The translations under genes were made by a program, and so were the position numbers. DNA of 64,000 nt from an uncultured Sulfurovum sp. GTDB lineage: Bacteria > Campylobacterota > Campylobacteria > Campylobacterales > Sulfurovaceae. The DNA lies in the NCBI GenBank assembly GCA_913055205.1, contig CAJXJN010000005.1:19298-83297 (forward strand). Direction: 5' to 3'. The notes beneath the pieces are model-generated. The model was given only the letters and a program-made list of their open reading frames with translations. It was not told the origin of the DNA and made no database searches. Positions 42,906 through 52,800 of the stretch are shown here, piece after piece (the stretch's first letter is position 1; each line of letters starts with the position of its first letter).

Positions 42906-43249
42906 ACCTTCCTCGCCTTTTTACTGCTTTCTCCTGCCAGGTAGTACGGTAGGAGTATTCAGGATATTTTTCATTACAGGGAAATATCCATTTTATATCT
43001 TTCCTCCATTTATCTTAAACCCGGAATATGCATTAGAGATCACCAATCTCTCACAGATCGTTGTCTCATGGGCATTCACAAAGAACCATCGATTAACCTA
43101 CGGGTTAAACTCAAATTCTTTCTAAACACCCATGAGGTAAGTATCAGTGAGATATTTGGCAATTCTAATACATATTCAGGGTTAAATAAGTTCCATTTCT
43201 GCCAATTTGTGTGTATAATAAAAAAGACGTAACTAAAGTGAGGTTTACA
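42906..43249 (+). promoter_or_regulatory. Spacer with pdh promoter
   Basis: No convincing gene. A TGTGTATAATA motif (extended -10 box at about 43211-43219) lies 31 bases before pdhA with an AAGTGAGG ribosome site. Upstream there is a short stem GATATTT/AAATATC near 42962-42987 and a 54-codon frame at 43068-43232 without recognisable features, which I do not count as a gene. Confidence 0.55.
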
Positions 43250-44203
43250 ATGGATAAATTATTGCTTGAAGAGCTCTATTACCTTATGGTATTGGGCCGG
43301 CAGTTTGAGTATGCGGCAAAAGAGCACTATATGCAGGGCAATATTTCAGGTTTTCTGCATCTGGATATCGGGCAGGAAGCATTGAGTGTAGCTTCTATGA
43401 AAGCGTTTGAAAAAGGAGATGTCTTTACCACCTACCGTGAACATGTGCTGGCGCTTGCCAGAGGGATCGACCCCGGATCTGTCATGGCGGAACTCTTCGG
43501 CAAAGTGACCGGTATCAGTAAAGGAAGAGGCGGGTCAATGCATTTGTTCGATCCTTCACACTTCTTTTACGGAGGAGATGCAATTGTCGGTGGGCAGTTA
43601 CCCAATGCAGTGGGATGTGCCTATGCACGTAAACTGCAGGGAAGTGAATACGGTGTGCTGGTTCTGTTCGGTGACGGAGCGAGTAACGGTGGAGCGTTCT
43701 TTGAATCGCTTAATATTGCTTCAGCACAAAAACTTCCTCTGGTCTTCCTGTGTGAGAACAACCAGTATGCTATCGGGACACGCATCGACCGGGTGAGTCC
43801 ATTTGAAAAACAGGCGAACAAAGCCAAACCTTATATGCCGACCATGGAAGTGAACGGGATGGATCTCATAGCGGTCTATGAAGCAGTTTCCAAAGCACAG
43901 CAGTATGTCAGTGAGGGGCATGGCCCTATTTTTGTTGAAGCGATGACCTGCCGTTTTGAAGGGCACTCTATGAGTGACTCCAACAGTTACAGAAGCGCAC
44001 TGGAGATGAATATCTGCAAATCCAAAGATCCTATAGAATCACTTAAAAAGAGACTTGATCCGGGAATGGCAGAAACACTTGAAAGCAAAGCGGAAAAAGA
44101 GATCGAAGAAGCGGTAGCATTTGCTCTCAACTCTCCTGAACCGGATATTTCCGATCTGAAAAAATATACATTTACCCGGGAGTTACAGCATGTTGTATCG
44201 TGA
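43250..44203 (+). CDS. pdhA: Pyruvate dehydrogenase E1 component, alpha subunit
   Basis: A 317-residue alpha subunit starting at 43250 (MDKLLLEELYYLMVLGRQFE). The thiamine diphosphate motif appears as GDGASNGGAFFESLNIAS with GGQLPNAVGCA before it, and SMHLFDPSHFFYGGDAIVGG, characteristic of the alpha2beta2-type PDH E1; the phosphorylation-loop region TCRFEGHSMSD is also present. It decarboxylates pyruvate and transfers the hydroxyethyl group to E2 lipoate. The stop overlaps pdhB by 14 bases. Specificity for pyruvate rather than another 2-oxoacid or acetoin is inferred from the E1/E2/E3 set and lipoate genes. Confidence 0.9.
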   Translation: MDKLLLEELYYLMVLGRQFEYAAKEHYMQGNISGFLHLDIGQEALSVASMKAFEKGDVFTTYREHVLALARGIDPGSVMAELFGKVTGISKGRGGSMHLFDPSHFFYGGDAIVGGQLPNAVGCAYARKLQGSEYGVLVLFGDGASNGGAFFESLNIASAQKLPLVFLCENNQYAIGTRIDRVSPFEKQANKAKPYMPTMEVNGMDLIAVYEAVSKAQQYVSEGHGPIFVEAMTCRFEGHSMSDSNSYRSALEMNICKSKDPIESLKKRLDPGMAETLESKAEKEIEEAVAFALNSPEPDISDLKKYTFTRELQHVVS

Positions 44204-45167
44204 AGCACTCAATAAAGCACTTGATGAGATGATGGAAGAGGACAGAAATGTTGTTGTTCTGGGAGAAGATGTAGGGCTGGTGGGAGGAGCTTTCCGTGTC
44301 ACGGAAGGTCTTTTTGCCAAATACGGTGAAGAGCGTGTCATTGATACACCTATAGCAGAGTTGAGTATCGTAGGAAATGCTGTAGGGATGGCTATAGGAG
44401 GTTTACGTCCTGTGGCAGAGCTCATGACAGCCAATTTCTCCCTGCTTGCTTTTGATCAGATCATGAATCATATGGCAAAACTGCATTATATGAGTGCGGG
44501 GAAGATCATTCTTCCCATGATCGTAAGATTTCCCCAGGGGGTCAGTAAGCAGCTTGCAGCACAGCATTCTGAAAGTTATGAACAGATGCTGAGTGCAGTA
44601 CCCGGACTGATCGTATGGGCTGTTTCTGATCCGAATTATGCTTATCATGCAATGAAGAAAGCGATCATGATGGATGATCCTGTGATCTTTATAGAGCATG
44701 AGTTGCTTTATAACAAAAAAGGTGAAGTGCATCCCGATGTACCTCTTGATCCGTTCAAAGCACAGATCCGTAAAGAGGGGAAAGATATCACCATTGTCAG
44801 TTATCTGAAAATGGTGGATGATGTGCTTGAAGCAGTACCTCAGATCGAAGCAGCACTCAATTGCAGCTGTGAAGTGATCGATCTTTGCTCCCTGAATCCG
44901 GTGGATTATGCTACATTGGAAGCCTCTATCCAAAAAACTTCCCGTCTTGTGATGGTGGAAGAAGATCATAAAACGGGTGGTTTTGGTGCACAGATTATAA
45001 GTTGGGCTGCTGAAGATCTCTTTTATAGCCTTGATGCTGCACCGCTTCGTATTGCCGGAGAAGATGTGCCGATCCCTTATAACCGTACTTTGGAACTTGC
45101 TTCCATACCGACACCGGATTCTATCTCCAACGATGTGATAGCATGGGGAGAAAAAAATGGCTTATGA
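44190..45167 (+). CDS. pdhB: Pyruvate dehydrogenase E1 component, beta subunit
   Basis: A 325-residue transketolase-like beta subunit. It has VVVLGEDVGLVGGAFRVTEG at the start, IDTPIAELSIVGNAVGMAIG and EDHKTGGFGAQIISWA near the end, all typical. Together with the alpha subunit it forms the alpha2beta2 E1 that binds thiamine diphosphate. Overlaps both pdhA (14 bases) and pdhC (11 bases), so the three are translated together. Confidence 0.93.
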   Translation: MLYREALNKALDEMMEEDRNVVVLGEDVGLVGGAFRVTEGLFAKYGEERVIDTPIAELSIVGNAVGMAIGGLRPVAELMTANFSLLAFDQIMNHMAKLHYMSAGKIILPMIVRFPQGVSKQLAAQHSESYEQMLSAVPGLIVWAVSDPNYAYHAMKKAIMMDDPVIFIEHELLYNKKGEVHPDVPLDPFKAQIRKEGKDITIVSYLKMVDDVLEAVPQIEAALNCSCEVIDLCSLNPVDYATLEASIQKTSRLVMVEEDHKTGGFGAQIISWAAEDLFYSLDAAPLRIAGEDVPIPYNRTLELASIPTPDSISNDVIAWGEKNGL

Positions 45168-46470
45168 GATCATGATGCCTCAACTCTCCGACTCGATGGA
45201 GGAAGGAAAGCTTATCAGCTGGAAGGTCAAAGAGGGAGAGGAGGTACATAAAGGTGATGTGATCGCAGAAGTCGAATCGGATAAAGCGATCATGGAGGTG
45301 CAAAGTTTCAGGAACGGCAGAGTAGGTATGATAGGGGTCAGGGAGGGAGAGAGTGTGCCTGTGGGTACAGTGATCGCTACCATAGAGACCGGTACAAATG
45401 AGATAAAAAGTGCTGAAATAACAGAAACAACAAAAGCACCGGTCAAAGATGAAATAGAGAAAAAAACGAAAACACCTGAAGCGTTGCCTAAGCATGAACC
45501 CCTTAGAAAGAATGACTCTCAAGAGCCGCAACACATTTTAGAAGTCAGAGAAGAAGAGAGTCTGCAGGAGCATCTCCTCGTCACAAATGATATTTCACAT
45601 CCTGTTCATGCGAATGCTTCTGCGAAAGCCAGAGCACTGGCAGCACGTTACGATATAGATATCAAAGGATTGCAGGAGCAGAAGAAGCTTCCTGTACCGA
45701 CACATGAGAAGGATATCAAAGCGTATATGAGGAAGCACTATTTCACGCAAAAAGCCTTAAAACTTCTCTCTGAGTATCACTTGGATACTTCTCTTTTTGA
45801 GCGGAACAGAAAACATGACAGTGCGGAGATCCTGGAGTATATCCGGATGCATAACATTCCTCTTCCCAAGGCATTGGATCCTTTCCATAAAGCACTTATA
45901 AGATCGGTGGAAAATGCTGTGCAGAAACCTGTCTATCACATTTATGACCGTATTGATGCTGAACTGCTGCAAAGCCATACAATGTATTCCATTACAGTAT
46001 GGCTTATCAGGATCTTCTCCAAGGCAATGATGAGGTATGAGACTTTCCGTTCAACACTTGGAGAGAATGGCATACAGGTATGGCCGAATGCCTCCATTGC
46101 TGTAGCGATGGCACATAACGATTCTTTGTATATGCCGGTGTTCAAAAATGCCGATCTTATGAGCCCGGCACAGATCGATGACGTATTGAAGACCTATCAA
46201 CAGAAAGTCAAAAATGCTTCTATGTCTATGTCTGATATGCAAGGATCGACTTTTGGTATTTCCAATCTCGGGATGATGGGTATCGAGCGTTTTGATGCCA
46301 TGATCAATCAGCAGGATAGCGGCATCGCTGCTATAGGTGCAGCCATAGACGGAAAGATCAGCATTACGCTTACACTGGATCATCGTCTCATCAACGGCTA
46401 TCAGGCAGCTGAGTTCATGCAGACAGTGAAAACTCTGGCTGTTGATCTGACTTTATTCAAGGAATTTTAA
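45157..46470 (+). CDS. pdhC: Dihydrolipoamide acetyltransferase (E2) of pyruvate dehydrogenase
   Basis: The 437-residue protein has one lipoyl domain (residues 1-78; MPQLSDSMEEGKL and ESDKAIMEV with the lipoyl Lys43), a charged linker, a peripheral-subunit-binding domain around 145-190 (ANASAKARALAARYDIDIKG) and the catalytic domain ending with DHRLINGYQAAEF. The active-site motif is H-x-x-x-N-G; most E2 enzymes have H-x-x-x-D-G. Otherwise the chain is complete. It transfers the acetyl group from lipoate to CoA. The start overlaps pdhB; lpd begins right after its stop. Confidence 0.92.
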   Translation: MAYEIMMPQLSDSMEEGKLISWKVKEGEEVHKGDVIAEVESDKAIMEVQSFRNGRVGMIGVREGESVPVGTVIATIETGTNEIKSAEITETTKAPVKDEIEKKTKTPEALPKHEPLRKNDSQEPQHILEVREEESLQEHLLVTNDISHPVHANASAKARALAARYDIDIKGLQEQKKLPVPTHEKDIKAYMRKHYFTQKALKLLSEYHLDTSLFERNRKHDSAEILEYIRMHNIPLPKALDPFHKALIRSVENAVQKPVYHIYDRIDAELLQSHTMYSITVWLIRIFSKAMMRYETFRSTLGENGIQVWPNASIAVAMAHNDSLYMPVFKNADLMSPAQIDDVLKTYQQKVKNASMSMSDMQGSTFGISNLGMMGIERFDAMINQQDSGIAAIGAAIDGKISITLTLDHRLINGYQAAEFMQTVKTLAVDLTLFKEF

Positions 46471-47788
46471 ATGTATGATATTATCTATATCGGAGGCGGA
46501 TTGAACTATGCCGGTGCAATTGTGGCTGCCAAACAGGGTCTGAAGGTAGCGCTTATTGAGCGTTCTTTGGATCAATTGGGCGGTGTGTGTCTGCATAAAG
46601 GGTGTATCCCCTCCAAAATGTTCCTGCATTATGCAGAGACGATCCGTCAAAGTAAAGAGAGTCTGTTTGACGGTGATCTTGTACTGGATATGCAAAAACT
46701 CACAGCCCAAAAAGAAAAACTCATTGTATCTGCTGCCAAAGCGGTAAAAGCACAATGCTCTCAAGTAGAACTGATAGAGGGTGCCGGACGTATTGTCGCG
46801 CCACATCAGGTTAAAGCAGGGGAGAAGGTCTATGAAGCTGAATATATCGTGATAGGAACAGGTTCTTCTCCATTTATCCCTGAGAAAATTGCTTATGACG
46901 GAAAATATATCATTACAAGCGATGAGGTGCTTCAACTCCAGGAACTTCCCAAAGAGATAGCCATTTACGGTGATGGTGCCATCGGGCTGGAAATGGCAAG
47001 TTTTTTTGCCTCGGCAGGTACAACGGTTACACTGATATCACGAAAAGATACTCTTTTAAAAAATGCCCATCCTCTCATTCAGAGTACGATGGAAAAAGAG
47101 ATAGAACAACTGGATATCACCTATTTGAAAGATCATCCTGTGGCTGAAGCCAAACAGACGGACAGGGGGGGTACATATCCGTTTTGAAGACGGAAGTGAC
47201 AGCTATTTTGAAATGCTGCTTGTTGCAACAGGACGCCATCCCAATACCGATGTAGTTGCAACAGAGGAGATCGCAGTAGATAGAGGCATTAAAACGGATC
47301 TGTTCTTTGAGACCACTCTGGCTAAACATTTTGCCGTAGGGGATTGTAACGGAAAATTGCAATTGGCACATGCCGCAAGGGCAGAGGTGTTGAATGTGAC
47401 TTTGAGAATATTGGGTAAAAAACCCAAAACACTGGATCTTGACCATGTTGTGAAGTTCATCCATACCTTGCCAATGAGCTATGCAACCGTGGGACAGCAT
47501 AGAGAGATGCTTAAGAAGAGAGGGCTTGCGTATAAAGAGAGTGTTGTACCATTAAAGCATTTTACCGGTTCTGTTTTTCGTCAGGCAAGTAACGGTTACA
47601 TGATCGTGTATGCAGATGAGGAAGGTTTTATACTGGGTGCTGAGATACTGGCACCTGATGCGGAAGAGCTGATCGCACCGGTGTCAATGGCACTTGCCGG
47701 AGAGATGGATGCACATTTGGCACAGGAGACCATCATGGCACATCCTACTTTCAGTGAAGCTTTGGAAAGAGCCTATTTTCGCTTATGA
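46471..47788 (+). pseudogene. lpd: Dihydrolipoamide dehydrogenase (E3), frameshifted at a G7 run
   Basis: The N-terminal part (to about 47187) holds IIYIGGGLNYAGAIVAAKQG, the redox disulfide GGVCLHKGCIPSKMF and the second nucleotide site IYGDGAIGLEMASFF. The frame then shifts; the C-terminal half continues from about 47165 with LLVATGRHPNT, VGDCNGKLQLAHAARAE and the dimer-interface catalytic end QETIMAHPTFSEAL. The break lies at GACAGGGGGGGTACAT: with six G instead of seven the text runs on as DRGVHIRFEDGSDS and the protein would be about 439 residues. Either the tract is phase-variable, the gene is recently broken, or the base is a sequencing error. The end overlaps lipB by four bases. Confidence 0.9.
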
Positions 47789-48369
47789 TCCTGCATCAAT
47801 GGGGTAGCTGCAGCTATGAAGAAGCACGGCGAAGGATGGATGAGGTACATCGATCGGCCTGTGAAGACGGTGAGAATCATCTTATCCTGGTACAGCATCC
47901 CAAAGTCTTTACCGTAGGTCGTGACGACTGGGAAAGGTCATGGGAGGTAGAGACGCTTAAAAGTGACAGAGGCGGTTCCATTACCTGTCACAGTGAAGGA
48001 CAGCATATCTACTATTTTTGTTTTCAGTCTCCCCTGCCTGCCTCTTTTTTCCGAAAGGTCATTCGTGTTTTTGAGAACTTTTTTTCTGAATGCCCGGAAG
48101 ATATTTTCTATGATCGGAACAGTCCGGGATTCTACATAGAAAACCGTAAGATAGCTTCACTTGGATTCCGATATAAAAATGGTGTATCTTTACACGGTGT
48201 AGCTGTGAATGTCGATGTTGATCTGGATTTTCATGCACAGGTACCTCCCTGTGATCTGCAAGGTATCATACCGACTTCCCTGAAGTATGAGGGTATAGCC
48301 ATAGATCGTGAGGCAGTAGACCAAAAGGTGATCACCTCTATTTTGGATGTTTTTGATGAATCCCTATAA
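47785..48369 (+). CDS. lipB: Lipoyl(octanoyl) transferase
   Basis: A 194-residue protein that moves octanoyl groups from ACP to E2 lipoyl lysines. Landmarks are LVQHPKVFTVGR, DRGGSITCHSEGQHIYY (replacing the usual GRGG..TYHGPGQ), KIASLGFRYKNGVSLHGVAVNV with the catalytic lysine and VPPCDLQGI with the catalytic cysteine. The glycine-rich loop is atypical but all key residues remain. It starts four bases before the lpd stop and overlaps lipA by 23, forming a tight pdh-lip operon. Confidence 0.9.
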   Translation: MILHQWGSCSYEEARRRMDEVHRSACEDGENHLILVQHPKVFTVGRDDWERSWEVETLKSDRGGSITCHSEGQHIYYFCFQSPLPASFFRKVIRVFENFFSECPEDIFYDRNSPGFYIENRKIASLGFRYKNGVSLHGVAVNVDVDLDFHAQVPPCDLQGIIPTSLKYEGIAIDREAVDQKVITSILDVFDESL

Positions 48370-49186
48370 ACCTAAAGTCAAAGTCCCTGATCCTGAAAAG
48401 ATGGTACACATCAACAATATTTTGAATTCTAGCGGGTTGACAACAGTTTGTGAAGAGGCAGCCTGTCCCAACCGAAATGAGTGCTATGCAAGAGATACTG
48501 CAACCTTTATGATATTGGGTGATACCTGTACCAGAGCTTGCCGTTTTTGCAATGTTAAAACGGGTAAAGGAGAGCCCCCTGATCCTACAGAGCCTGAACG
48601 TTTGGCGATGGCAGTCAAAGCACTTCAGCTACGTTATGTGGTGATCACGTCGGTGGATCGTGATGATCTTAAGGATCATGGGGCAGCGCATTTTGCACGA
48701 TGTGTCAAAGCGATCAGAGATACATCTCCTGAAGTAAAGATCGAACTGTTGACCCCTGACTTCCGTTATGATACCCGGGCACTTGATACTGTCATCAGGT
48801 CAAAAGCGGATAAACTTGCGCACAATGAAGAGACGGTACGCAGGCTCTCTGCTGTCATACGTCCTCAAAGCAGCTATGAGAGATCACTGCAGACATTACG
48901 CTACTATGCGATGCACAGCAAGACTCCGGTAAAATCTTCATTGATGGCAGGGCTGGGAGAGAGTGAAGAGGAGCTGATGGAAACGATGCAGGATCTTTTG
49001 GATGCGGGAGTGACGCAACTCACACTTGGACAATATCTTCAACCCAGCCCGGATCATCATCCTGTTGTACGGTATTATCCTGAAACATTTTTTGAGAAAA
49101 TGAGGGTACTGGCTCTCGAGATGGGGTTTGAAGCAGTGGCTTCGGGAATATTGGTAAGAAGTTCCTATTTTGCGGAGAATTTATAA
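48347..49186 (+). CDS. lipA: Lipoyl synthase
   Basis: The 279-residue radical SAM enzyme inserts two sulfurs into octanoyl-E2. The auxiliary cluster motif reads CEEAACPNRNEC and the radical SAM motif CTRACRFCNV, and the C-terminal serine that ligates the auxiliary cluster is in RSSYFAEN. The usual H-N-x-E-T-V motif appears as AHNEETVRRL. The start could also be the ATG at 48356, just inside the lipB end. It closes the pdh operon and is convergent with recO, overlapping it by six bases. Confidence 0.94.
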   Translation: MFLMNPYKPKVKVPDPEKMVHINNILNSSGLTTVCEEAACPNRNECYARDTATFMILGDTCTRACRFCNVKTGKGEPPDPTEPERLAMAVKALQLRYVVITSVDRDDLKDHGAAHFARCVKAIRDTSPEVKIELLTPDFRYDTRALDTVIRSKADKLAHNEETVRRLSAVIRPQSSYERSLQTLRYYAMHSKTPVKSSLMAGLGESEEELMETMQDLLDAGVTQLTLGQYLQPSPDHHPVVRYYPETFFEKMRVLALEMGFEAVASGILVRSSYFAENL

Positions 49187-49798
49187 ACCCTTCATTACGA
49201 TATCAAACAGGTATTCCACTTCATGATCTTCCAGATGGATCGTTTTCTTGCTCTTAAAGAACAGAAGTACTTTTTCTTTAGGCAGGGAAGAGGAGTAGAG
49301 GCATTCAGGGTGCGCCGGAATGAAGGCTTGCATGAGAGCCATTTGATTCTCTATGGGATTTTCGCAGATGTAGCAGCTCTCTTCATCATGCAGCCTGCCT
49401 TCATATTCCAACAGTTCGATGTAACTTTCACAGATGATGCGTTTCGGGTTTTGTTTGTCCCATTTTTTAGCAGCGCTCAGAAGCAGATCATAGTAAAAAG
49501 AGTCTATCTCTTCGGCATCCTTGAGATGCGGTTCAAAGCGTTTAATGAAGTTGTGCCACAGAAGTAGTCTGTTTTTGTCAAAGATCCAGGGAAAGCCGAT
49601 ATGTGAGAGGGATCGAAGTCTGGGGAGAAAGCTGCTGCCTTCACCCTCTACCTCAAAGTCGATCAGATTTCCAAGCTGTAAAATGGAGTGTCTGGCACCA
49701 AAAAAACGGTAATAGGTTCTTACATCTTTAGAACTGAGTACAAGGGCGATACTGTCTTCATTTTTGGCTTTGCGAATGCTAAGAACAAACCCTTTCAT
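49181..49798 (-). CDS. recO: DNA repair protein RecO (recombination mediator)
   Basis: The 205-residue protein starts MKGFVLSIRKAKNEDSIALV, an OB-fold opening, and has the paired cysteines ESCYICENP expected of the zinc-binding domain of RecO; short Campylobacterota RecO proteins have this length. It loads RecA onto SSB-coated DNA in the RecFOR pathway. It converges on lipA with a six-base overlap. The assignment is from overall pattern rather than a unique motif. Confidence 0.8.
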   Translation of the reverse strand: MKGFVLSIRKAKNEDSIALVLSSKDVRTYYRFFGARHSILQLGNLIDFEVEGEGSSFLPRLRSLSHIGFPWIFDKNRLLLWHNFIKRFEPHLKDAEEIDSFYYDLLLSAAKKWDKQNPKRIICESYIELLEYEGRLHDEESCYICENPIENQMALMQAFIPAHPECLYSSSLPKEKVLLFFKSKKTIHLEDHEVEYLFDIVMKGL

Positions 49799-49820
49799 CT
49801 CTTTTTAACCACCTTTTCAG

Positions 49821-49826
49821 TATAAT
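49821..49826 (+). promoter_or_regulatory. Candidate -10 box of gltB
   Basis: TATAAT preceded by TTTTCAG, 60 bases before the gltB ATG at 49886 and in the gap after recO. No clear -35 is visible, as is common in Campylobacterota promoters. Confidence 0.5.
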
Positions 49827-49885
49827 CGACCCCATTTATGGGATATTTTACAAAACCCTAGTGAAATTAAATTAAAGGTTTGCTT

Positions 49886-52800
49886 ATGAGAGACTTATTT
49901 ACCTCATTTAAGGATAATTGCGGATTTGGATTGCTTGCTTCCATCGACAATACACCTTCACATAAAAATTTGGAAGATGCAGTAACAGCACTGTCACGTA
50001 TGATGCACAGAGGGGCAGTTGCCGCAGATGGTAAAACAGGAGACGGTTCTGGTCTTCTTCTTTCTCTTCCGAAATCATTTTTCAATAAAATTGCAAAAAA
50101 AGAGGGTGTTGAACTTCCTGAAACGTATGCTGTAGCGATGGTTTTCTCTAAAAATGAGAAAGACTTTGAAGTGATCACTGATGTATGTGAGAATAATGAC
50201 CTTAAAGTCCTCTATACGCGTACCGTACCTGTAAATACAGATGCACTGGGTGAGCAGGCACTAAAATCACTTCCTACGATAAAACAGGTATTTGTTGCAC
50301 CAAACTCTCTTATAGGTGCAAGAAGATTTGATGCATTGGTTTATCTTTCCCGTAAAGAGATAGAAGCAAAGATCTCTGATGATAGAGATTTTTATATCCC
50401 ATCATTTTCAAGCTCAGTGATCTCCTATAAGGGACTTGTGATGCCAACGCACATCAAAGAGTTCTATAAAGATTTGGCAAACGAAGCATTTGAGATCTCT
50501 TTTTGTCTTTTCCACCAAAGATTTTCAACGAATACCTTACCTGAATGGAGACTGGCTCAACCGTTTAGAACGATTGCCCATAACGGTGAGATCAACTCGG
50601 TCACGGCAAACAGATTTAATGTTGCATCTAAAGTGGATGCGTTAGAGAGTGATGTATTTTCTAAAGAAGAGATGAAAAGGCTGGTACCTATCATCCAAGA
50701 GCAGATGAGTGACTCTGCAAGTCTCGATAACTTCTTTGAGTTTTTACGTATCAATGGTATGGATTTCTTCAAAGCGGCAAGATCGATCCTTCCTGCTCCT
50801 TGGCAAAATGCACCACATATGGATGCAAAACTGAGAGCATTTTATGAGTATGCAAGTACTTGTTTTGAGCCGTGGGATGGACCTGCCGCTGTAAGTATGA
50901 CGGATGGCCGTTACATCGGTTGTGTACTGGATAGAAATGGACTTAGACCTTCAAAATATATCATTACCAAAGACAACAGACTGCTTATCGCTTCTGAGTA
51001 TGGTGTACTTGAAACAACTGAAGAGGAGATATTGGAGAGAGGAAGACTCCAGTCTGGTGAGATGATGGGGGTTGACCTTAAGTTTGGAAAAGTACTTAAG
51101 TCTAATGACATTGATGATTACCTTAAGAACAAAGAGCCTTACGATGAATGGCTTAACGATAATATGGTCTATCTCCAAGAGCATATGAGTGATCCTTTCT
51201 CAAAAGTGGACATTCCTGAAAAGACAGAGATGGAAGCAAAACAACGTTTCTTTAACATTACACTGGAAGTCATAGAACAAGTATTTGAACCGATGGTGAA
51301 AGAGGGTAAAGAGGCAACTGCATCTATGGGTGATGACAGCCCATTGGCAGCTTTCTCTACGAAGCAAAGAAACTTTTCTGACTTCTTTAAACAAAAGTTC
51401 GCACAGGTAACCAACCCACCGATAGATCCTATCCGTGAAAAAGTGGTAATGAGTCTTAATACGGGATTTGGTGAAATAAGAAATATTTTAACAGATGATG
51501 CAGACCATGCAAAAAGACTTAAATCAGTTTCTCCTATTTTGTCATTGGAAAAACTGGAACTGCTTCAAGCATTTGGAAATCCAAAAGACCCTAAATATGA
51601 TGCGAGTTATAAAGTAAAAAGTTATCATACGATTTTTAGCTCTAACCTAAGGGGAACGCTTGCTGCATTGGTAGAAACAATTATCGCTGATGTAAAAAAT
51701 GAAGGCATAAGAACCGTTATTTTGGATGATAGAGTGTTAAATGCAAATACAAAAGTGATGCCGATGCTTATGGTGGTAGGTCGTTTGAACCAGGCACTGC
51801 TTGAGGCAGGTGAACGTCACCTTGTAAGTATCGTTGCGGCAACAGGTGAAGTGTATGACTCACACATGGCAGCATGTATGTTAGGTTTCGGTGTAGCAGC
51901 GATCTACCCTTATATGCTATATCAGACAGTAGCGATGATAGAGCATAGAAAAGATGAAAATGTAAATCTTACACCAGTACTTAAAAAAGTACGTAAGTCT
52001 ATCAATGCAGGACTTCTTAAAATCATGTCAAAAATGGGTATCGCAACGGTATCCAGTTACAGAAACTCAAAACTCTTTGATGTACTTGGTTTAAGTGATG
52101 AGATAGTCTCAGAGTGTTTTGTCGGTGCTCATGCACTCCTTTCCGGACTTACTTATGAAGATATTGAAGCCCGTATTACAAAAGCACATGATGATGCATA
52201 TGCAGCAGAGACACAAAACCGTATCTTCCCGCTTAATATCGGCGGCTTCTATAAGTATTTGGATGGTGCAGAGTTCCATGATTACTCTCCGGCAACAGTG
52301 CATGCGATCCATACACTCTCAAAATCTGGTAAAAAAGAGGACTTTGCTCACCTTAAAGAGCTTGTAGATGGTAGAGATAAAAAGTTCATTCGTGATTTCT
52401 TTAAGCTTAAGAGCGATAGGCAAGCGATTAGCGTAGATGAAGTAGAGCCACTCAGTGAGATCTTTAAACGTTTCTCAACAGCAGCGATGAGTTTAGGGTC
52501 TATCTCTCCGGAAGCACATGAGTGTCTTGCAGAAGCGATGAATACCATCGGAGGTAAGAGTAACTCAGGTGAAGGAGGAGAAGATGAAGTACGATACGGT
52601 ACCATTAAAAACTCTAAGATCAAACAGATCGCTTCCGGGCGTTTCGGTGTAACACCTGAGTATCTGCGTTCGGCAGAAGAGCTTCAGATCAAAGTAGCAC
52701 AAGGGGCTAAACCGGGTGAGGGTGGACAGCTACCGGGACATAAAGTAAGTCCATTGATCGCCAGACTTAGACATACGATGCCGGGTGTGACACTCATATC

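Noticed and set aside
43068..43232. 54-codon frame upstream of pdhA
   Set aside because: It runs through the likely pdh promoter, has no ribosome site and no recognisable features.
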